DNA of 64,000 nucleotides from Methylobacterium mesophilicum. Lineage in GTDB: Bacteria; Pseudomonadota; Alphaproteobacteria; Rhizobiales; Beijerinckiaceae. The stretch's first letter is position 1. Each line of letters opens with the position of its first letter. Where the stretch lies: NCBI RefSeq assembly GCF_022179445.1, contig NZ_BPQU01000005.1:171547-235546 (forward strand), written 5' to 3'. Below are positions 38,323-47,107 of the stretch, piece after piece. A model generated the notes under the pieces. That model did no database searches. It saw only the letters and a list, made by a program, of their open reading frames with translations, and was not told the origin of the DNA. A program made the position numbers and the translations under genes.

Positions 38323-39213
38323 ATGAGCATCCTCATCGACGAGACCACCCCGATCATCGTCCAGGGCATCACGGGCGACAAGGGCACCTTCCACGCCAAG
38401 GAGATGCTCGAATACGGCACGAACGTCGTCGGCGGCGTCACGCCGGGCAAGGGCGGCCGCACGCATCTCGGCCTGCCGGTGTTCAACACCGTCAAGGAGG
38501 CGGTCGCCGCCACCGGCGCCACCACCTCGATCACCTTCGTGGCGCCGCCGTTTGCGGCCGACGCCATCATGGAGGCGGCCGATGCCGGCCTGCGGCTGGT
38601 CTGCTCGATCACCGACGGCATCCCGGCCCAGGACATGATGCGGGTGAAGCGCTACCTGATGCGCTACCCGCGGGATCGCCGCACCATGGTGGTCGGCCCG
38701 AACTGCGCCGGCATCATCTCGCCCGGCAAGGCGATGCTCGGGATCATGCCCGGCCACATCTACCTCAAGGGCAATGTCGGGGTGATCTCCCGCTCGGGGA
38801 CGCTGGGCTACGAGGCCGCCTCGCAGCTCAAGGAGCTGGGTCTGGGGATCTCGACCTCGGTGGGCATCGGCGGCGACCCGATCAACGGTTCGTCGTTCCT
38901 CGACCACCTCGCCCTGTTCGAGACCGACCCGGACACGGACGCGGTGCTGATGATCGGCGAGATCGGCGGCCCGCAGGAGGCCGAGGCCTCGGCCTGGATC
39001 CGGGACAACATGTCGAAGCCGGTGATCGGCTTCGTGGCCGGGCTCACGGCGCCGAAGGGCCGCCGCATGGGCCATGCCGGGGCGATCATCTCGGCGGCCG
39101 GCGATAGCGCCGCCGAGAAGGCCGAGATCATGCGCTCCTACGGCCTGACCGTGGCGCCGGATCCCGGCTCCTTCGGCCAGACTGTGGCCGACGTGCTCGC
39201 TCGGGCGGCGTAG
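38323..39213 (+). CDS. mtkB: Malate-CoA ligase (malate thiokinase), alpha subunit
   Basis: A 296-residue subunit, homologous to succinyl-CoA synthetase alpha. The CoA-binding Rossmann domain starts TTPIIVQGITGDKGTFHAKE (about residues 7-26). GPNCAGIISPGKAMLGIMPG and SRSGTLGYEAASQL match the family. The phosphohistidine sits in RMGHAGAIISAAGDSAAEK (His near 248). It starts 14 bp after mtkA. The stop is followed at once by the second large palindromic repeat before ppc. Confidence 0.95.
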   Translation: MSILIDETTPIIVQGITGDKGTFHAKEMLEYGTNVVGGVTPGKGGRTHLGLPVFNTVKEAVAATGATTSITFVAPPFAADAIMEAADAGLRLVCSITDGIPAQDMMRVKRYLMRYPRDRRTMVVGPNCAGIISPGKAMLGIMPGHIYLKGNVGVISRSGTLGYEAASQLKELGLGISTSVGIGGDPINGSSFLDHLALFETDPDTDAVLMIGEIGGPQEAEASAWIRDNMSKPVIGFVAGLTAPKGRRMGHAGAIISAAGDSAAEKAEIMRSYGLTVAPDPGSFGQTVADVLARAA

Positions 39214-39221
39214 CCTTCTTA

Positions 39222-39382
39222 CCCCTCCCCCCTCTGCGGGGGAGGGTGCCCCGCGGTTGCGGGGCGGGAGAGGGGCAGCGCGACGCTTCAGGATGCGAAG
39301 CCCGTCGCGACCTCTCCGGCACCGTCGCTCCCCTCTCCCGACCCCCTTCGGGGGCCACCCTCCCCCGCAGAGGGGGGAGGGG
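39222..39382. repeat. Large inverted palindromic repeat inside the serine-cycle operon (copy 2)
   Basis: Two inverted units flank a spacer of about 45 bp, in the same design as 35079-35253. The left unit covers about 39222-39275 and the right unit about 39326-39382. Both outer cores contain CCTCTGCGGGGGAGGG or its complement; the inner cores are CGGGAGAGGGG. It ends 44 bp before the ppc start. Confidence 0.75.
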
Positions 39383-39426
39383 ATATCGCGGCGGCTTCTC
39401 AAAAACGTGCGCCACGAGGTGGCTCC

Positions 39427-42189
39427 ATGACCCGTACCCTCCACGCATCGCCCGGCCTCGCCGAGGCCAGCGCCTTCGCGCCTCCGGTGATCACCGGCAC
39501 CGCGGCCGAGCAGGCCCTCGACATCCTGTTCCAGGCCCTGCTCGACGTCGCCCGCCGGCACGACCCCGATCTCGAGGCGGTGCTGCACGGCACGGCCGAC
39601 ATCTCGCGGTTCTCGCCGGAGATGCTGGCGCGCGCGCTCCAGGTGCAGGGCATCTGGTTCCACCTGATCTCGATCGCCGAGCAGAACACCGCGATGCGGC
39701 GCCGTCGCCACGTCGAGCGGACGGAGGGGCGGGCCTCGCTCAGCGGCTCCTTCGCCAAGGTGTTTTCGGACGCCCGCGCCCAGGGCATCCCACCCGAAAA
39801 GATCCAGGCGCTGCTCAGCGACCTGCGCATCCGGCCGACGCTCACCGCGCATCCGACCGAGGGCAAGCGGGTGACCGTGCTGGAGAAGTTCCGGCGGATC
39901 TACCTGGTGCTGCGCGAGCTGGAGATGCCGCGCTGGACGGATCGTGAGCGCAACGGGCTCATGAACGAGCTGCGCGATCAGATCGAGCTGGTCTGGATGA
40001 CCGGCGAGCTGCACCTGGAGAAGGCCACCGTCGAGCGGGAGGTCGCCTGGGGGCTGCACTTCTTCGACGAGACCCTGTTCGAGATGCTGCCCGAGACCAT
40101 GGACACCCTGGAGGAGTCCCTGGCCGAGGCCTATCCCGGCACGCAGTTCCGGGTGCCGCCGTTCTTCCAGTTCGGATCGTGGATCGGCGGCGACCGGGAC
40201 GGCAATCCCTACGTCACCGCGGCGGTCACCCGGCAGGCCCTGCACCGCAACGCGCTGGCCTCGCTCAACCGCTACCGCGACGGCGTGCACGAGCTCGGCC
40301 GGACGCTCTCGCTCACCGAGCGCGCGCTGCCGCTGCCGGAAACGTTCCGCCGGGAGCTCGACCGACAGCTCGCCGAGAGCGGGCAGGCCCGGGCCATCGC
40401 CCGGCGCAACCCCGGCGAGCCGTATCGCCAGTATCTCACCTGCGTCCTGCGCAAGCTCGACGCGACCATCGCCCGCAACGAGGGCCAGCACCCGTCCGGC
40501 CCCGATTACGCCAGCGCCGACGGCCTGATCGAGGACCTGCGCACCCTGGAGCGCGGGCTGGACGACGCGAAGTGCGGGGCGCTCGGCCGCGACCTGGTCC
40601 GGCCGGTCCGCCGCATGGTCGAGATCTTCCGCTTCTCCACGGTCCGCCTCGACCTGCGCGAGAACACCACCCGGACCACCGACACGCTCCAGGCGCTCTG
40701 GCGCCAGCGCAACGGCGACGGCGAGCCGCCGGCGCTCGGCACCGCGGCGTGGCGGCAATGGCTCGACGCCGAACTGGTGCGGCCCCGGGATCCCGAGCGC
40801 TCCTTCGAGAACCTGCCCGACGCAGCCCGTGAGACGCTGGCGACCTTCGCGCTGGTCGCCGAGATGCGCGAGACCCTCGACCGGGAGGCGTTCGGCGCCT
40901 TCGTCCTGTCGATGACCCGCTCCGTCGAGGACGTGCTCGGCGCCTACCTGCTGGCCAAGGAGGCCGGCGTGTTCCTCGATGCCGCCGGCCCGGAGATCCG
41001 CCCGGAGATCTGTCCGCTCGCGATCGTGCCGCTGTTCGAGACCATCGACGACCTGCGCGCCGCCCCGGCGATCATGCGCGAACTCCTGACCGTTCCGGTG
41101 GTGCGCCGCTCGACCCGCTGGCAGGGCGGCGTCCAGGAGGTGATGATCGGCTATTCCGACTCCAACAAGGATGGCGGCTTCGTCGCCGCCAACTGGGAGC
41201 TGTACAAGGCGCAGAGCAAGCTCACCCGCCTCGGCCAGGAACTCGGCGTCGGCATCGCGTTCTTCCACGGCCGCGGCGGCTCGGTGAGCCGGGGCGGCGT
41301 GCCGACCCACCGGGGCATCATGGCCCAGCCGCCGGGCTCGATCCGCGGCCGGTTCCGCACCACCGAGCAGGGCGAGGTCGTCTCGTTCAAGTACGCCAAC
41401 CGCGGCACCGCCGCCTACCAGATGGAGCTGCTCGCCGCCTCGGTGTTCGAGCACGCCCTGGCGGGTGACGGCGAGCGGGCGAGTGTCGGCCACGACGACG
41501 CCCTGGAGGCGTTGGCCGGCGCCTCGCGGGCGGCCTACGTCCGGCTGCTTCAGACCGACGGGCTGGTCGACTACTTCCAGTCGGCGAGCCCGCTGGACGA
41601 GATCGCGCTCCTGAATATCGGCTCGCGTCCGGCACGCCGGTTCGGCGCCCGCTCGCTCTCGGATCTCCGGGCGATCCCGTGGGTGTTCGCCTGGTCGCAG
41701 AACCGGCACGTGATCACGGGCTGGTACGGCGTCGGCTCGGGGCTCGCGAGCTTCCTCGAGGTGCGCGGCCCGGACGGCGAGGCGACCTTGCGCCGCCTGT
41801 TCCAGGAATCCCGCGTGTTCCGCCTCGTCCTCGACGAGGTCGAGAAGACCTTGATGATGGTCGATCTCGACATCGCCCGGGCCTATGCGGGCCTCGTCCA
41901 GGACGCAGGCGTCCGGGACCGGATCTTCTCGATGATCGAGGCCGAGTACGCGCTCACCCGTGAGATGGTGCTGCGGGTGAGCGGCGGAACCGAGCTGGCC
42001 GAGCGCTTCCCGCTGTTCCGCGACCGGCTGAAGGGCCGGCTGCCGACGATCAACCAGGTCGGCCGCGAGCAGGTCGAGCTGCTGGCCCGCTACCGGGCCG
42101 AGACCGACGAGGACCGGCGCGAGGCGGTGAAATCCGCCCTGCTCCTGTCGATCAACTGCATCGCGGTCGGCTTCGGCTCGACCGGGTGA
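39427..42189 (+). CDS. ppc: Phosphoenolpyruvate carboxylase
   Basis: A 920-residue PEP carboxylase, full length for the bacterial enzyme, fixing bicarbonate onto PEP to give oxaloacetate in the serine cycle. The catalytic His is in RPTLTAHPTEGKRVTVLEKF (about residues 138-157). The second catalytic set is VMIGYSDSNKDGGFVAANWE and IAFFHGRGGSVSRGGVPTH, with the mobile Gly-rich loop. The C-terminus ends CIAVGFGSTG, a variant of the usual C-terminal NTG. It is separated from mtkB by the palindromic repeat but probably co-transcribed. Confidence 0.96.
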   Translation: MTRTLHASPGLAEASAFAPPVITGTAAEQALDILFQALLDVARRHDPDLEAVLHGTADISRFSPEMLARALQVQGIWFHLISIAEQNTAMRRRRHVERTEGRASLSGSFAKVFSDARAQGIPPEKIQALLSDLRIRPTLTAHPTEGKRVTVLEKFRRIYLVLRELEMPRWTDRERNGLMNELRDQIELVWMTGELHLEKATVEREVAWGLHFFDETLFEMLPETMDTLEESLAEAYPGTQFRVPPFFQFGSWIGGDRDGNPYVTAAVTRQALHRNALASLNRYRDGVHELGRTLSLTERALPLPETFRRELDRQLAESGQARAIARRNPGEPYRQYLTCVLRKLDATIARNEGQHPSGPDYASADGLIEDLRTLERGLDDAKCGALGRDLVRPVRRMVEIFRFSTVRLDLRENTTRTTDTLQALWRQRNGDGEPPALGTAAWRQWLDAELVRPRDPERSFENLPDAARETLATFALVAEMRETLDREAFGAFVLSMTRSVEDVLGAYLLAKEAGVFLDAAGPEIRPEICPLAIVPLFETIDDLRAAPAIMRELLTVPVVRRSTRWQGGVQEVMIGYSDSNKDGGFVAANWELYKAQSKLTRLGQELGVGIAFFHGRGGSVSRGGVPTHRGIMAQPPGSIRGRFRTTEQGEVVSFKYANRGTAAYQMELLAASVFEHALAGDGERASVGHDDALEALAGASRAAYVRLLQTDGLVDYFQSASPLDEIALLNIGSRPARRFGARSLSDLRAIPWVFAWSQNRHVITGWYGVGSGLASFLEVRGPDGEATLRRLFQESRVFRLVLDEVEKTLMMVDLDIARAYAGLVQDAGVRDRIFSMIEAEYALTREMVLRVSGGTELAERFPLFRDRLKGRLPTINQVGREQVELLARYRAETDEDRREAVKSALLLSINCIAVGFGSTG

Positions 42190-42296
42190 GGTGGGGTGCC
42201 CTGTCTGAGCCCGACACCTGACCCATCTTGTTCCCGGAGGGCGATCCCTACGCACCCCGGCGGCACCAGAACCGTCACCAGGAGAGAGAAACACCC

Positions 42297-43268
42297 ATGA
42301 GCTTCACGCTGATCCAGCAGGCCAAGCCGCGCCTGCATCGCTCCGAACTCGCCGTCCCGGGCTCGAACCCGACCTTCATGGAGAAGTCGGCCCAGTCGAC
42401 CGCCGACGTGATCTTCCTCGACCTCGAGGATGCGGTCGCCCCCGACGACAAGGAGAAGGCCCGCACCAACATCATCCAGGCTCTGAACGACCTGGATTGG
42501 GGCACCAAGACCATGATGATCCGCATCAACGGTCTCGACACCCACTACATGTACCGCGACGTGGTCGACATCGTCGAAGCCTGCCCGCGCCTCGACATGG
42601 TGCTGATCCCCAAGGTCGGCGTGCCGGCCGACGTCTACGCCATCGACGTGCTGGTCACCCAGATCGAGCAGGCCAAGAAGCGCGAGAAGCAGATCGGCTT
42701 CGAGGTGCTGATCGAGACCGCGCTCGGCATGGCCAACGTCGAGGCGATCGCCCAGTCGTCGAAGCGCCTCGAGGCGATGTCCTTCGGCGTGGCCGACTAC
42801 GCTGCCTCGACCCGCGCCCGCTCCACGGTGATCGGCGGCGTCAACGCCGACTTCTCGGTGCTCACCGACAAGGACGAGGCCGGCAACCGCCAGACCCATT
42901 GGCAGGACCCGTGGCTGTTCGCCCAGAACCGCATGCTGGTGGCCTGCCGCGCCTACGGCCTGCGCCCGATCGACGGCCCGTTCGGCGATTTCTCCGATCC
43001 GGACGGCTACAAGTCGGCGGCCAAGCGCTGCGCCGCGCTGGGCTTCGAGGGCAAGTGGGCGATCCATCCCTCGCAGATCGACCTCGCCAACGAGGTGTTC
43101 ACGCCGTCCGAGGCCGAGGTCACCAAGGCCCGCCGCATCCTGGAAGCCATGCAGGAGGCCGCCAAGGCCGGCCGCGGCGCCGTCTCCCTCGACGGCCGCC
43201 TGATCGACATCGCGTCGATCCGCATGGCCGAGGCGCTGATCGAGAAGGCGAACGCCATGAAGGCGTGA
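42297..43268 (+). CDS. mcl: Malyl-CoA lyase
   Basis: A 323-residue CitE-like lyase that splits malyl-CoA into acetyl-CoA and glyoxylate, closing the serine cycle. Near the start, RSELAVPGSNPTFMEKSAQS (about residues 15-34) contributes to CoA binding. The Mg-binding Glu and Asp are in FLDLEDAVAPDDK and EVLIETALGMANVEAIA. GVADYAASTRAR and KWAIHPSQIDLANEVFTP complete the signature. The length fits Methylorubrum MclA (324). It is the last gene of the serine-cycle block and converges with a glycosyltransferase gene. Confidence 0.96.
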   Translation: MSFTLIQQAKPRLHRSELAVPGSNPTFMEKSAQSTADVIFLDLEDAVAPDDKEKARTNIIQALNDLDWGTKTMMIRINGLDTHYMYRDVVDIVEACPRLDMVLIPKVGVPADVYAIDVLVTQIEQAKKREKQIGFEVLIETALGMANVEAIAQSSKRLEAMSFGVADYAASTRARSTVIGGVNADFSVLTDKDEAGNRQTHWQDPWLFAQNRMLVACRAYGLRPIDGPFGDFSDPDGYKSAAKRCAALGFEGKWAIHPSQIDLANEVFTPSEAEVTKARRILEAMQEAAKAGRGAVSLDGRLIDIASIRMAEALIEKANAMKA

Positions 43269-43277
43269 GGCCGCCTT

Positions 43278-43343
43278 TGCCCTTCCCCACGGGGAGGGGC
43301 GATTTGCCCTGCGTCGCGGCCGGCATGATCGGTCGCGACGCAA
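43278..43343. terminator. Hairpins in the mcl/GT2 convergent gap
   Basis: Two stems lie between convergent stops. One is an imperfect CCCTTCCCC / GGGGAGGGG hairpin near 43281. The other has perfect 9-bp arms TGCGTCGCG (43311-43319) and CGCGACGCA (43335-43343). Neither has a T-run, so this is a probable but not canonical bidirectional terminator. Confidence 0.4.
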
Positions 43344-43359
43344 GACGTTCAAGACATCC

Positions 43360-44211
43360 TCAGAACGGCCGCGTGTCCGGCAGCCGTGCCGCCGCCATCT
43401 CCGACGGGGTCGGGTCGCGGTAGACCACGATCCCGTTCGACCGGTCGGCCGCGATCAGGCCGAGGCGACCGAACCCGTCGAGCCAGCCGTCCATCGGCCA
43501 GACGCCGTGGCGGGCGTGGAAGCGGCCGGCGTTGGCGACGATGTCGCGGAAGTGCTGCAGCGGCGGATCGTAGCTCGCATGGTGCTGGTGGTATGCCCGC
43601 GGGCCGCCGAGGAACAGGATCGGTACCCCGGCCGCATCGGCCCGGAACGCGAGGTCGGTATCCTCGGCTCCGTAGCCGGAGAACGACTCGTCGAAGCCGC
43701 CGATCCGGTCGTAGGTCGCGGCCCGCACCGCGAAGGCCAGGGACCAGAACAGGCCGGGCTGCGGTGCCGGCGCCACCAGGCCGGGACCCGGGAAAGTGCG
43801 CACCGGGTGCGGATGGCCGAGCCGATGGAGGTCGCCCTCCCGCCATCCATCGGTGACCGCGCCGGCGGGCAGGTAGCCGATCTCGCAGCAGATCAAGGCG
43901 TCATGCTGGGCCACCGCGTCCGACAGGCCGGCGACCAGGCCGTGCGACGGGATGCAATCGACGTCGAGGAAGACCAGCGTGTCGGTGTGGGCCGCCCGGC
44001 GCCCGGCGTTGCGCGCGGCGGCGAGCGGCAAGCCGTCCCGTCGGAACGGGACGCGCGCGACGGGAAACGGCAGGTCCGGCAGGGGTGCGTCGTCGCCGCC
44101 GATCTCGACCACGATGCAGGCGTCGGGCGGGGCGCCGCGCGCGAGGCCTTCGAGCAGACGGGCGAGGTGCGCCCCCCGGCCTTTGTTCAGGGTGATGACC
44201 GTGGTGCTCAC
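43360..44211 (-). CDS. GT2-family glycosyltransferase (galactosyltransferase-like C-terminus)
   Basis: A 283-residue GT-A glycosyltransferase. The N-terminal STTVITLNKGRGAHLARLLE binds the nucleotide. LVFLDVDCIPSHGLV (about residues 79-93) gives the DxD metal site. The second catalytic motif is GFDESFSGYGAEDTDLAFR, with the acidic ED pair, as in the Glyco_transf_7C domain. No membrane segment is seen, so it works in the cytoplasm. Its GTG start overlaps the stop of the NodS-like methyltransferase. It is third in a three-gene unit after a PIG-L deacetylase. The sugar and acceptor are unknown. Confidence 0.88.
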   Translation of the reverse strand: MSTTVITLNKGRGAHLARLLEGLARGAPPDACIVVEIGGDDAPLPDLPFPVARVPFRRDGLPLAAARNAGRRAAHTDTLVFLDVDCIPSHGLVAGLSDAVAQHDALICCEIGYLPAGAVTDGWREGDLHRLGHPHPVRTFPGPGLVAPAPQPGLFWSLAFAVRAATYDRIGGFDESFSGYGAEDTDLAFRADAAGVPILFLGGPRAYHQHHASYDPPLQHFRDIVANAGRFHARHGVWPMDGWLDGFGRLGLIAADRSNGIVVYRDPTPSEMAAARLPDTRPF

Positions 44212-44801
44212 GCCGCGTCTCCGGCGCGCAGCACGTCGAGCCGGTACTTGTCGGTCCGGGCCTGATGCAGCAGGCCCGCGAACGGGGCTGCCTGCGCGAT
44301 GAAGCTCTCGGCAGCCTCGTCGCCCGATTGCGGATAGTCGGTCTCGCCGATCCAGTGGACCAGCACCAGGTCGCCGCCGGGCTCGATCGCGTCGCCGGCG
44401 CGCCGGACCAGTTCAGCCAGATCGGACGGGGCGAGGAAGTACAGGAACTCGGCCAGCACGATCAGGTCGAACCGGCCCTCCGGCCAGTCCGCCGGGAGCG
44501 CGCCCTGGCGGATCTCCACGCTCGGCCGGTCGGCACAGCGCGCGCGGGCCGCCTCGACCGCGGCAAGGACCGGATCGGCCGCGAGCAGCCGGTCGCAGCG
44601 CTCGGACAGGGCGCGGGTGAACACCCCGATCGCGCAGGCCGGCTCGAAGGCGGCGCGGTAGCGCGGCCTCGGCAGTGCTGCCAGCGTCGCGGCGTACTTG
44701 TCCCGCTCGTAGGCCGAACTCGTGAACTTCCACGGATCCGGATCGCTGGCATAGATGCCGGCAAAGTAATCTTCCGGGAGGGTCTCGGTTCGCCGGCTCA
44801 T
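44208..44801 (-). CDS. NodS-like SAM-dependent methyltransferase
   Basis: A 197-residue class I methyltransferase of the NodS type. It opens YFAGIYASDPDPWKFTSSAY (residues 12-31), and YERDKYAATLAALPRPRY matches the NodS N-terminal cap. The SAM site is AFEPACAIGVFTRAL (about 50-64), with D in LLAADP. FDLIVLAEFLYFLAPSDL is motif IV and beyond. NodS N-methylates deacetylated chitooligosaccharides in rhizobia. Here it sits between a deacetylase and a glycosyltransferase, with four-base overlaps at both ends, so an N-methylated aminosugar product is a reasonable guess. Confidence 0.85.
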   Translation of the reverse strand: MSRRTETLPEDYFAGIYASDPDPWKFTSSAYERDKYAATLAALPRPRYRAAFEPACAIGVFTRALSERCDRLLAADPVLAAVEAARARCADRPSVEIRQGALPADWPEGRFDLIVLAEFLYFLAPSDLAELVRRAGDAIEPGGDLVLVHWIGETDYPQSGDEAAESFIAQAAPFAGLLHQARTDKYRLDVLRAGDAA

Positions 44802-45535
44802 GCGGGGATCCTGACGAAGCGTTCGTAGGGGCCGCAGAGCCGCGCGATCATGGCGGGCTCGAGACGGAAACCCTGGGGGTCGTCCGAGATCAGGTCGGTG
44901 GTCTGCGACGCGTGCGCGGCCACCGCCCGGGTCTTGGTCTCGCGATGTGCCGAGACGTCCAGGCGCAGGCCCTCCGGTGCCGGGCCGACCTCGGTGTCCG
45001 GCGGCAGGGTCCAGCCCCAGACGGGGTATTCGTAGACCACGACGCCCGGCATCTGCCGCCGGGCCAGCCCGACGATGGCGGCGGCTGCCTTGTGGTCGCA
45101 ATGGGGATCGTGTCGCCAGGTCACGAAGACCGCGCCGGCACCGCACCGGGCCGCGGCCTGCACCACCGCGTGCGCGGCCGCTTCGGCCTCGGGGCCGTCG
45201 CTCGGCACATGCGCATCGGGCAGGCGCAGGAAGGTCACGTCCTCTGCCGCGAGGCCGAGGATCGACACCGCCCGGAGCGTCTCCGCCTCGCGCAGGGTGC
45301 GCAGCGCCGCGGGCGGGTACAGGCGGGAATGGGTGTGCGAGCCGCACCCGTCGCTCACGACCACGAGATGCACCGGCCGCCCCGCCACGCGGGCCGCCGC
45401 GATCAGGCCGCCGCAGCCCAGGCTCTCGTCGTCGGGATGGGGCGCGACCACGACGAGGCCGCCCCGCTCCACCAGTTTGGCGAGATCCGCCACCGGAAGC
45501 GCGTCGGATGCGGCCAGGAAGGCGTCGGCCCGCAT
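44798..45535 (-). CDS. PIG-L family (LmbE-like) N-deacetylase
   Basis: A 245-residue zinc deacetylase of the PIG-L/LmbE family (CE14), acting on N-acetylglucosaminyl groups. The zinc motif is VVVAPHPDDESLGCGGLIAA (about residues 29-48). The third zinc ligand is in WRHDPHCDHKAAAAIVGL (about 133-150). VSDGCGSHTHSR fits the substrate loop. It is the first gene of the unit, its stop overlapping the methyltransferase ATG. Family members deacetylate GlcNAc-inositol or GlcNAc-malate in mycothiol and bacillithiol synthesis. I used the ATG at 45535; the frame stays open further upstream. Confidence 0.88.
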   Translation of the reverse strand: MRADAFLAASDALPVADLAKLVERGGLVVVAPHPDDESLGCGGLIAAARVAGRPVHLVVVSDGCGSHTHSRLYPPAALRTLREAETLRAVSILGLAAEDVTFLRLPDAHVPSDGPEAEAAAHAVVQAAARCGAGAVFVTWRHDPHCDHKAAAAIVGLARRQMPGVVVYEYPVWGWTLPPDTEVGPAPEGLRLDVSAHRETKTRAVAAHASQTTDLISDDPQGFRLEPAMIARLCGPYERFVRIPA

Positions 45536-45695
45536 CAGCGTGTCCCCGTCGCGGAGGCGCCCGGGGCGCCGTTGCGGATCGTGGGGCTGGCGTGAACGGT
45601 CACGGATCGCTCCTGGGACGGCGAGCAGGTCTTGCCCTCCGGCTATCGGCCCCGGCGGCTGAACGCGCCATGAGCGGCGCCGTCCGAAGCAGGCG

Positions 45696-46031
45696 TTACC
45701 GGTCGTTCTCCGTGGTGAGCGCGCCGAGCCGGACGCCCTCGTCGGCCTTGGCCTGGGCCGCCAGGTGGACACCGGGATTCGACACGTCGTCGAACACCGC
45801 GCCCGCCGTGCAGAGCGCGCTGCGCAGGGCTTCGATCTGCCCGCTCGGCGGGTCGCCGTAGCCACTCTCGAAATCGCGCACGAACCGCTCGTCGAGGCCG
45901 ACCTTTGCGGCCAGTTCCGCCTCGGACCACCCGAGCAGTCCCCGGGCCGCCCGCGACTGCGCCGGGCTCATCGCCGCTGTGCTCGCCCCGGCTTGCCCGC
46001 CCTCGTCCGATCCTGCCACGTCGTCCTCCAC
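45696..46031 (-). CDS. XRE-family helix-turn-helix protein
   Basis: A 111-residue probable transcription regulator. The helix-turn-helix lies at about residues 25-70: AQSRAARGLLGWSEAELAAK, then VGLDERFVRDFESGYGDPPS. The acidic N-terminus (EDDVAGSDEGGQAG) and the C-terminal 25 residues look flexible. The start is a GTG; an internal ATG before SPAQSR is an alternative and would remove 20 residues. It lies 160 bp upstream of the deacetylase-methyltransferase-glycosyltransferase genes on the same strand and might control them, though this is only positional. Confidence 0.7.
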   Translation of the reverse strand: MEDDVAGSDEGGQAGASTAAMSPAQSRAARGLLGWSEAELAAKVGLDERFVRDFESGYGDPPSGQIEALRSALCTAGAVFDDVSNPGVHLAAQAKADEGVRLGALTTENDR

Positions 46032-46259
46032 CCGTCGTTGGTCCCGTTGGGATGATCGACAACGATATCCGTCGCCGATCGTTTCCGGGCGCCGCGCGAT
46101 GCGCCGTGACCATAATTGTGCTGAAATTCCGTCGCATGCGCGGGGCTGTATGGATTCGGGGCGACCGCGCCGTGCGACTCAGGGGGGAGTCGGACGGGCG
46201 TCGCGTCCCCCGGATGGACGATGGACTTGGCGCCGTGCGCGCACGATGAGGGCAGAACG

Positions 46260-46778
46260 ATGAGAGCGGTGCTGATCGCCACCCTGGCCTGTGCCGTGAT
46301 GGCCGTGGACCTGACTGCAGCGACGCAGGCCCAAGCCCAGATGGGCGGCGGCGCCCCCACGGGCTTCGGCCGCGGCAACCGCCGCCCCGGCGGCGAGGAG
46401 GAGAAGAAGCCGCAATACGTGCCGGGCACCAAGGCGAGCGAGAAGATCTTCCCGCTCGATTCGACCTGGACGGCGGTGAGCCTCAACGGCAAGCCGTTCA
46501 CCGGGGGCGACCGCCCGAGCTTCATCATCGACAAGCAGTACCGCGCTCGCGGCTACGGCGGTTGCAACACCTTCGCGGCGACCGCCTTCCCGCTGAAGGA
46601 TCAGCACCTCGCGGTGGGCCCGCTCGCCCTCACCAAGAAGAGCTGCGACAAGGGTCTCGCGGCCACCGAGCAGGCGTTCTTCGTCGCCCTGCGCACCGCG
46701 GCTGTGTGGGACTTGGTCGGCTCCCAGCTCGTGCTGAAGAGCCCGAACGGCGAATTGAAGTTCGACCGGGCGCTCTGA
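46260..46778 (+). CDS. META/HslJ-domain secreted protein
   Basis: A 172-residue exported protein. The signal peptide is MRAVLIATLACAVMAVDLTA, with AQAQ near residue 26 as a likely cleavage site. A Gly/Arg-rich linker (about 28-50) leads to a META domain: LDSTWTAVSLNGKPFTG, GYGGCNTFAATAFPLK and LALTKKSCDKGLAATEQAFF. This resembles E. coli HslJ, where the two Cys form a disulfide. HslJ is linked to heat shock and novobiocin resistance; here the function is unproven. The start has GAGGGCAG a few bases upstream. Confidence 0.8.
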   Translation: MRAVLIATLACAVMAVDLTAATQAQAQMGGGAPTGFGRGNRRPGGEEEKKPQYVPGTKASEKIFPLDSTWTAVSLNGKPFTGGDRPSFIIDKQYRARGYGGCNTFAATAFPLKDQHLAVGPLALTKKSCDKGLAATEQAFFVALRTAAVWDLVGSQLVLKSPNGELKFDRAL

Positions 46779-46902
46779 CCGTCGGTTCGGCGGGATCGGT
46801 ACGCTTAAGCCCGGATTCACCACACTCTACGAACGCCGCCGGTGATTCAGACGTCCTTGAGGGCGATCGGGCCCTCTTCCTCGTGCATCGAGGAGGCGGC
46901 GC

Positions 46903-47067
46903 ATGGCAGTCCAGATCGGGTTCGGGCGTGGGGCGATCCTGCGCCCCGGCGTGTCGCAGAGCCTTCGTTTCACCGCACCGCCCGCACTCCATTCCGGCGC
47001 GCTCTGGCTTGCGGCGACCGCTCCGGTGCTGGCGACGTTGCTGCTGATCGGGCGCCTCGCCGCCTAA
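46903..47067 (+). CDS. Small single-pass membrane protein (54 aa)
   Basis: A 54-residue ORF with an unusually good ribosome-binding site: AGGAGG six bases before the ATG. The N-terminal half is basic and polar (MAVQIGFGRGAILRPG). The C-terminal half holds one hydrophobic helix (ALWLAATAPVLATLLLIG, about residues 33-50), so it would be a small inner-membrane protein. I recognise no family. The upstream 120 bp contain no other gene. Confidence rests on the ribosome-binding site and helix only. Confidence 0.5.
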   Translation: MAVQIGFGRGAILRPGVSQSLRFTAPPALHSGALWLAATAPVLATLLLIGRLAA

Positions 47068-47107
47068 TGGTCAGGGACCGTGGCGGGCGTGACGCGCGCG
47101 GCGTCGT

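Noticed and set aside
37882..42294. A 1470-codon open frame on the minus strand opposite mtkA, mtkB and ppc
   Set aside because: It is antisense to well-conserved genes, has no homology, spans the intergenic palindromes, and its low-complexity Arg/Gly/His-rich composition is the usual shadow of 70% G+C coding DNA.
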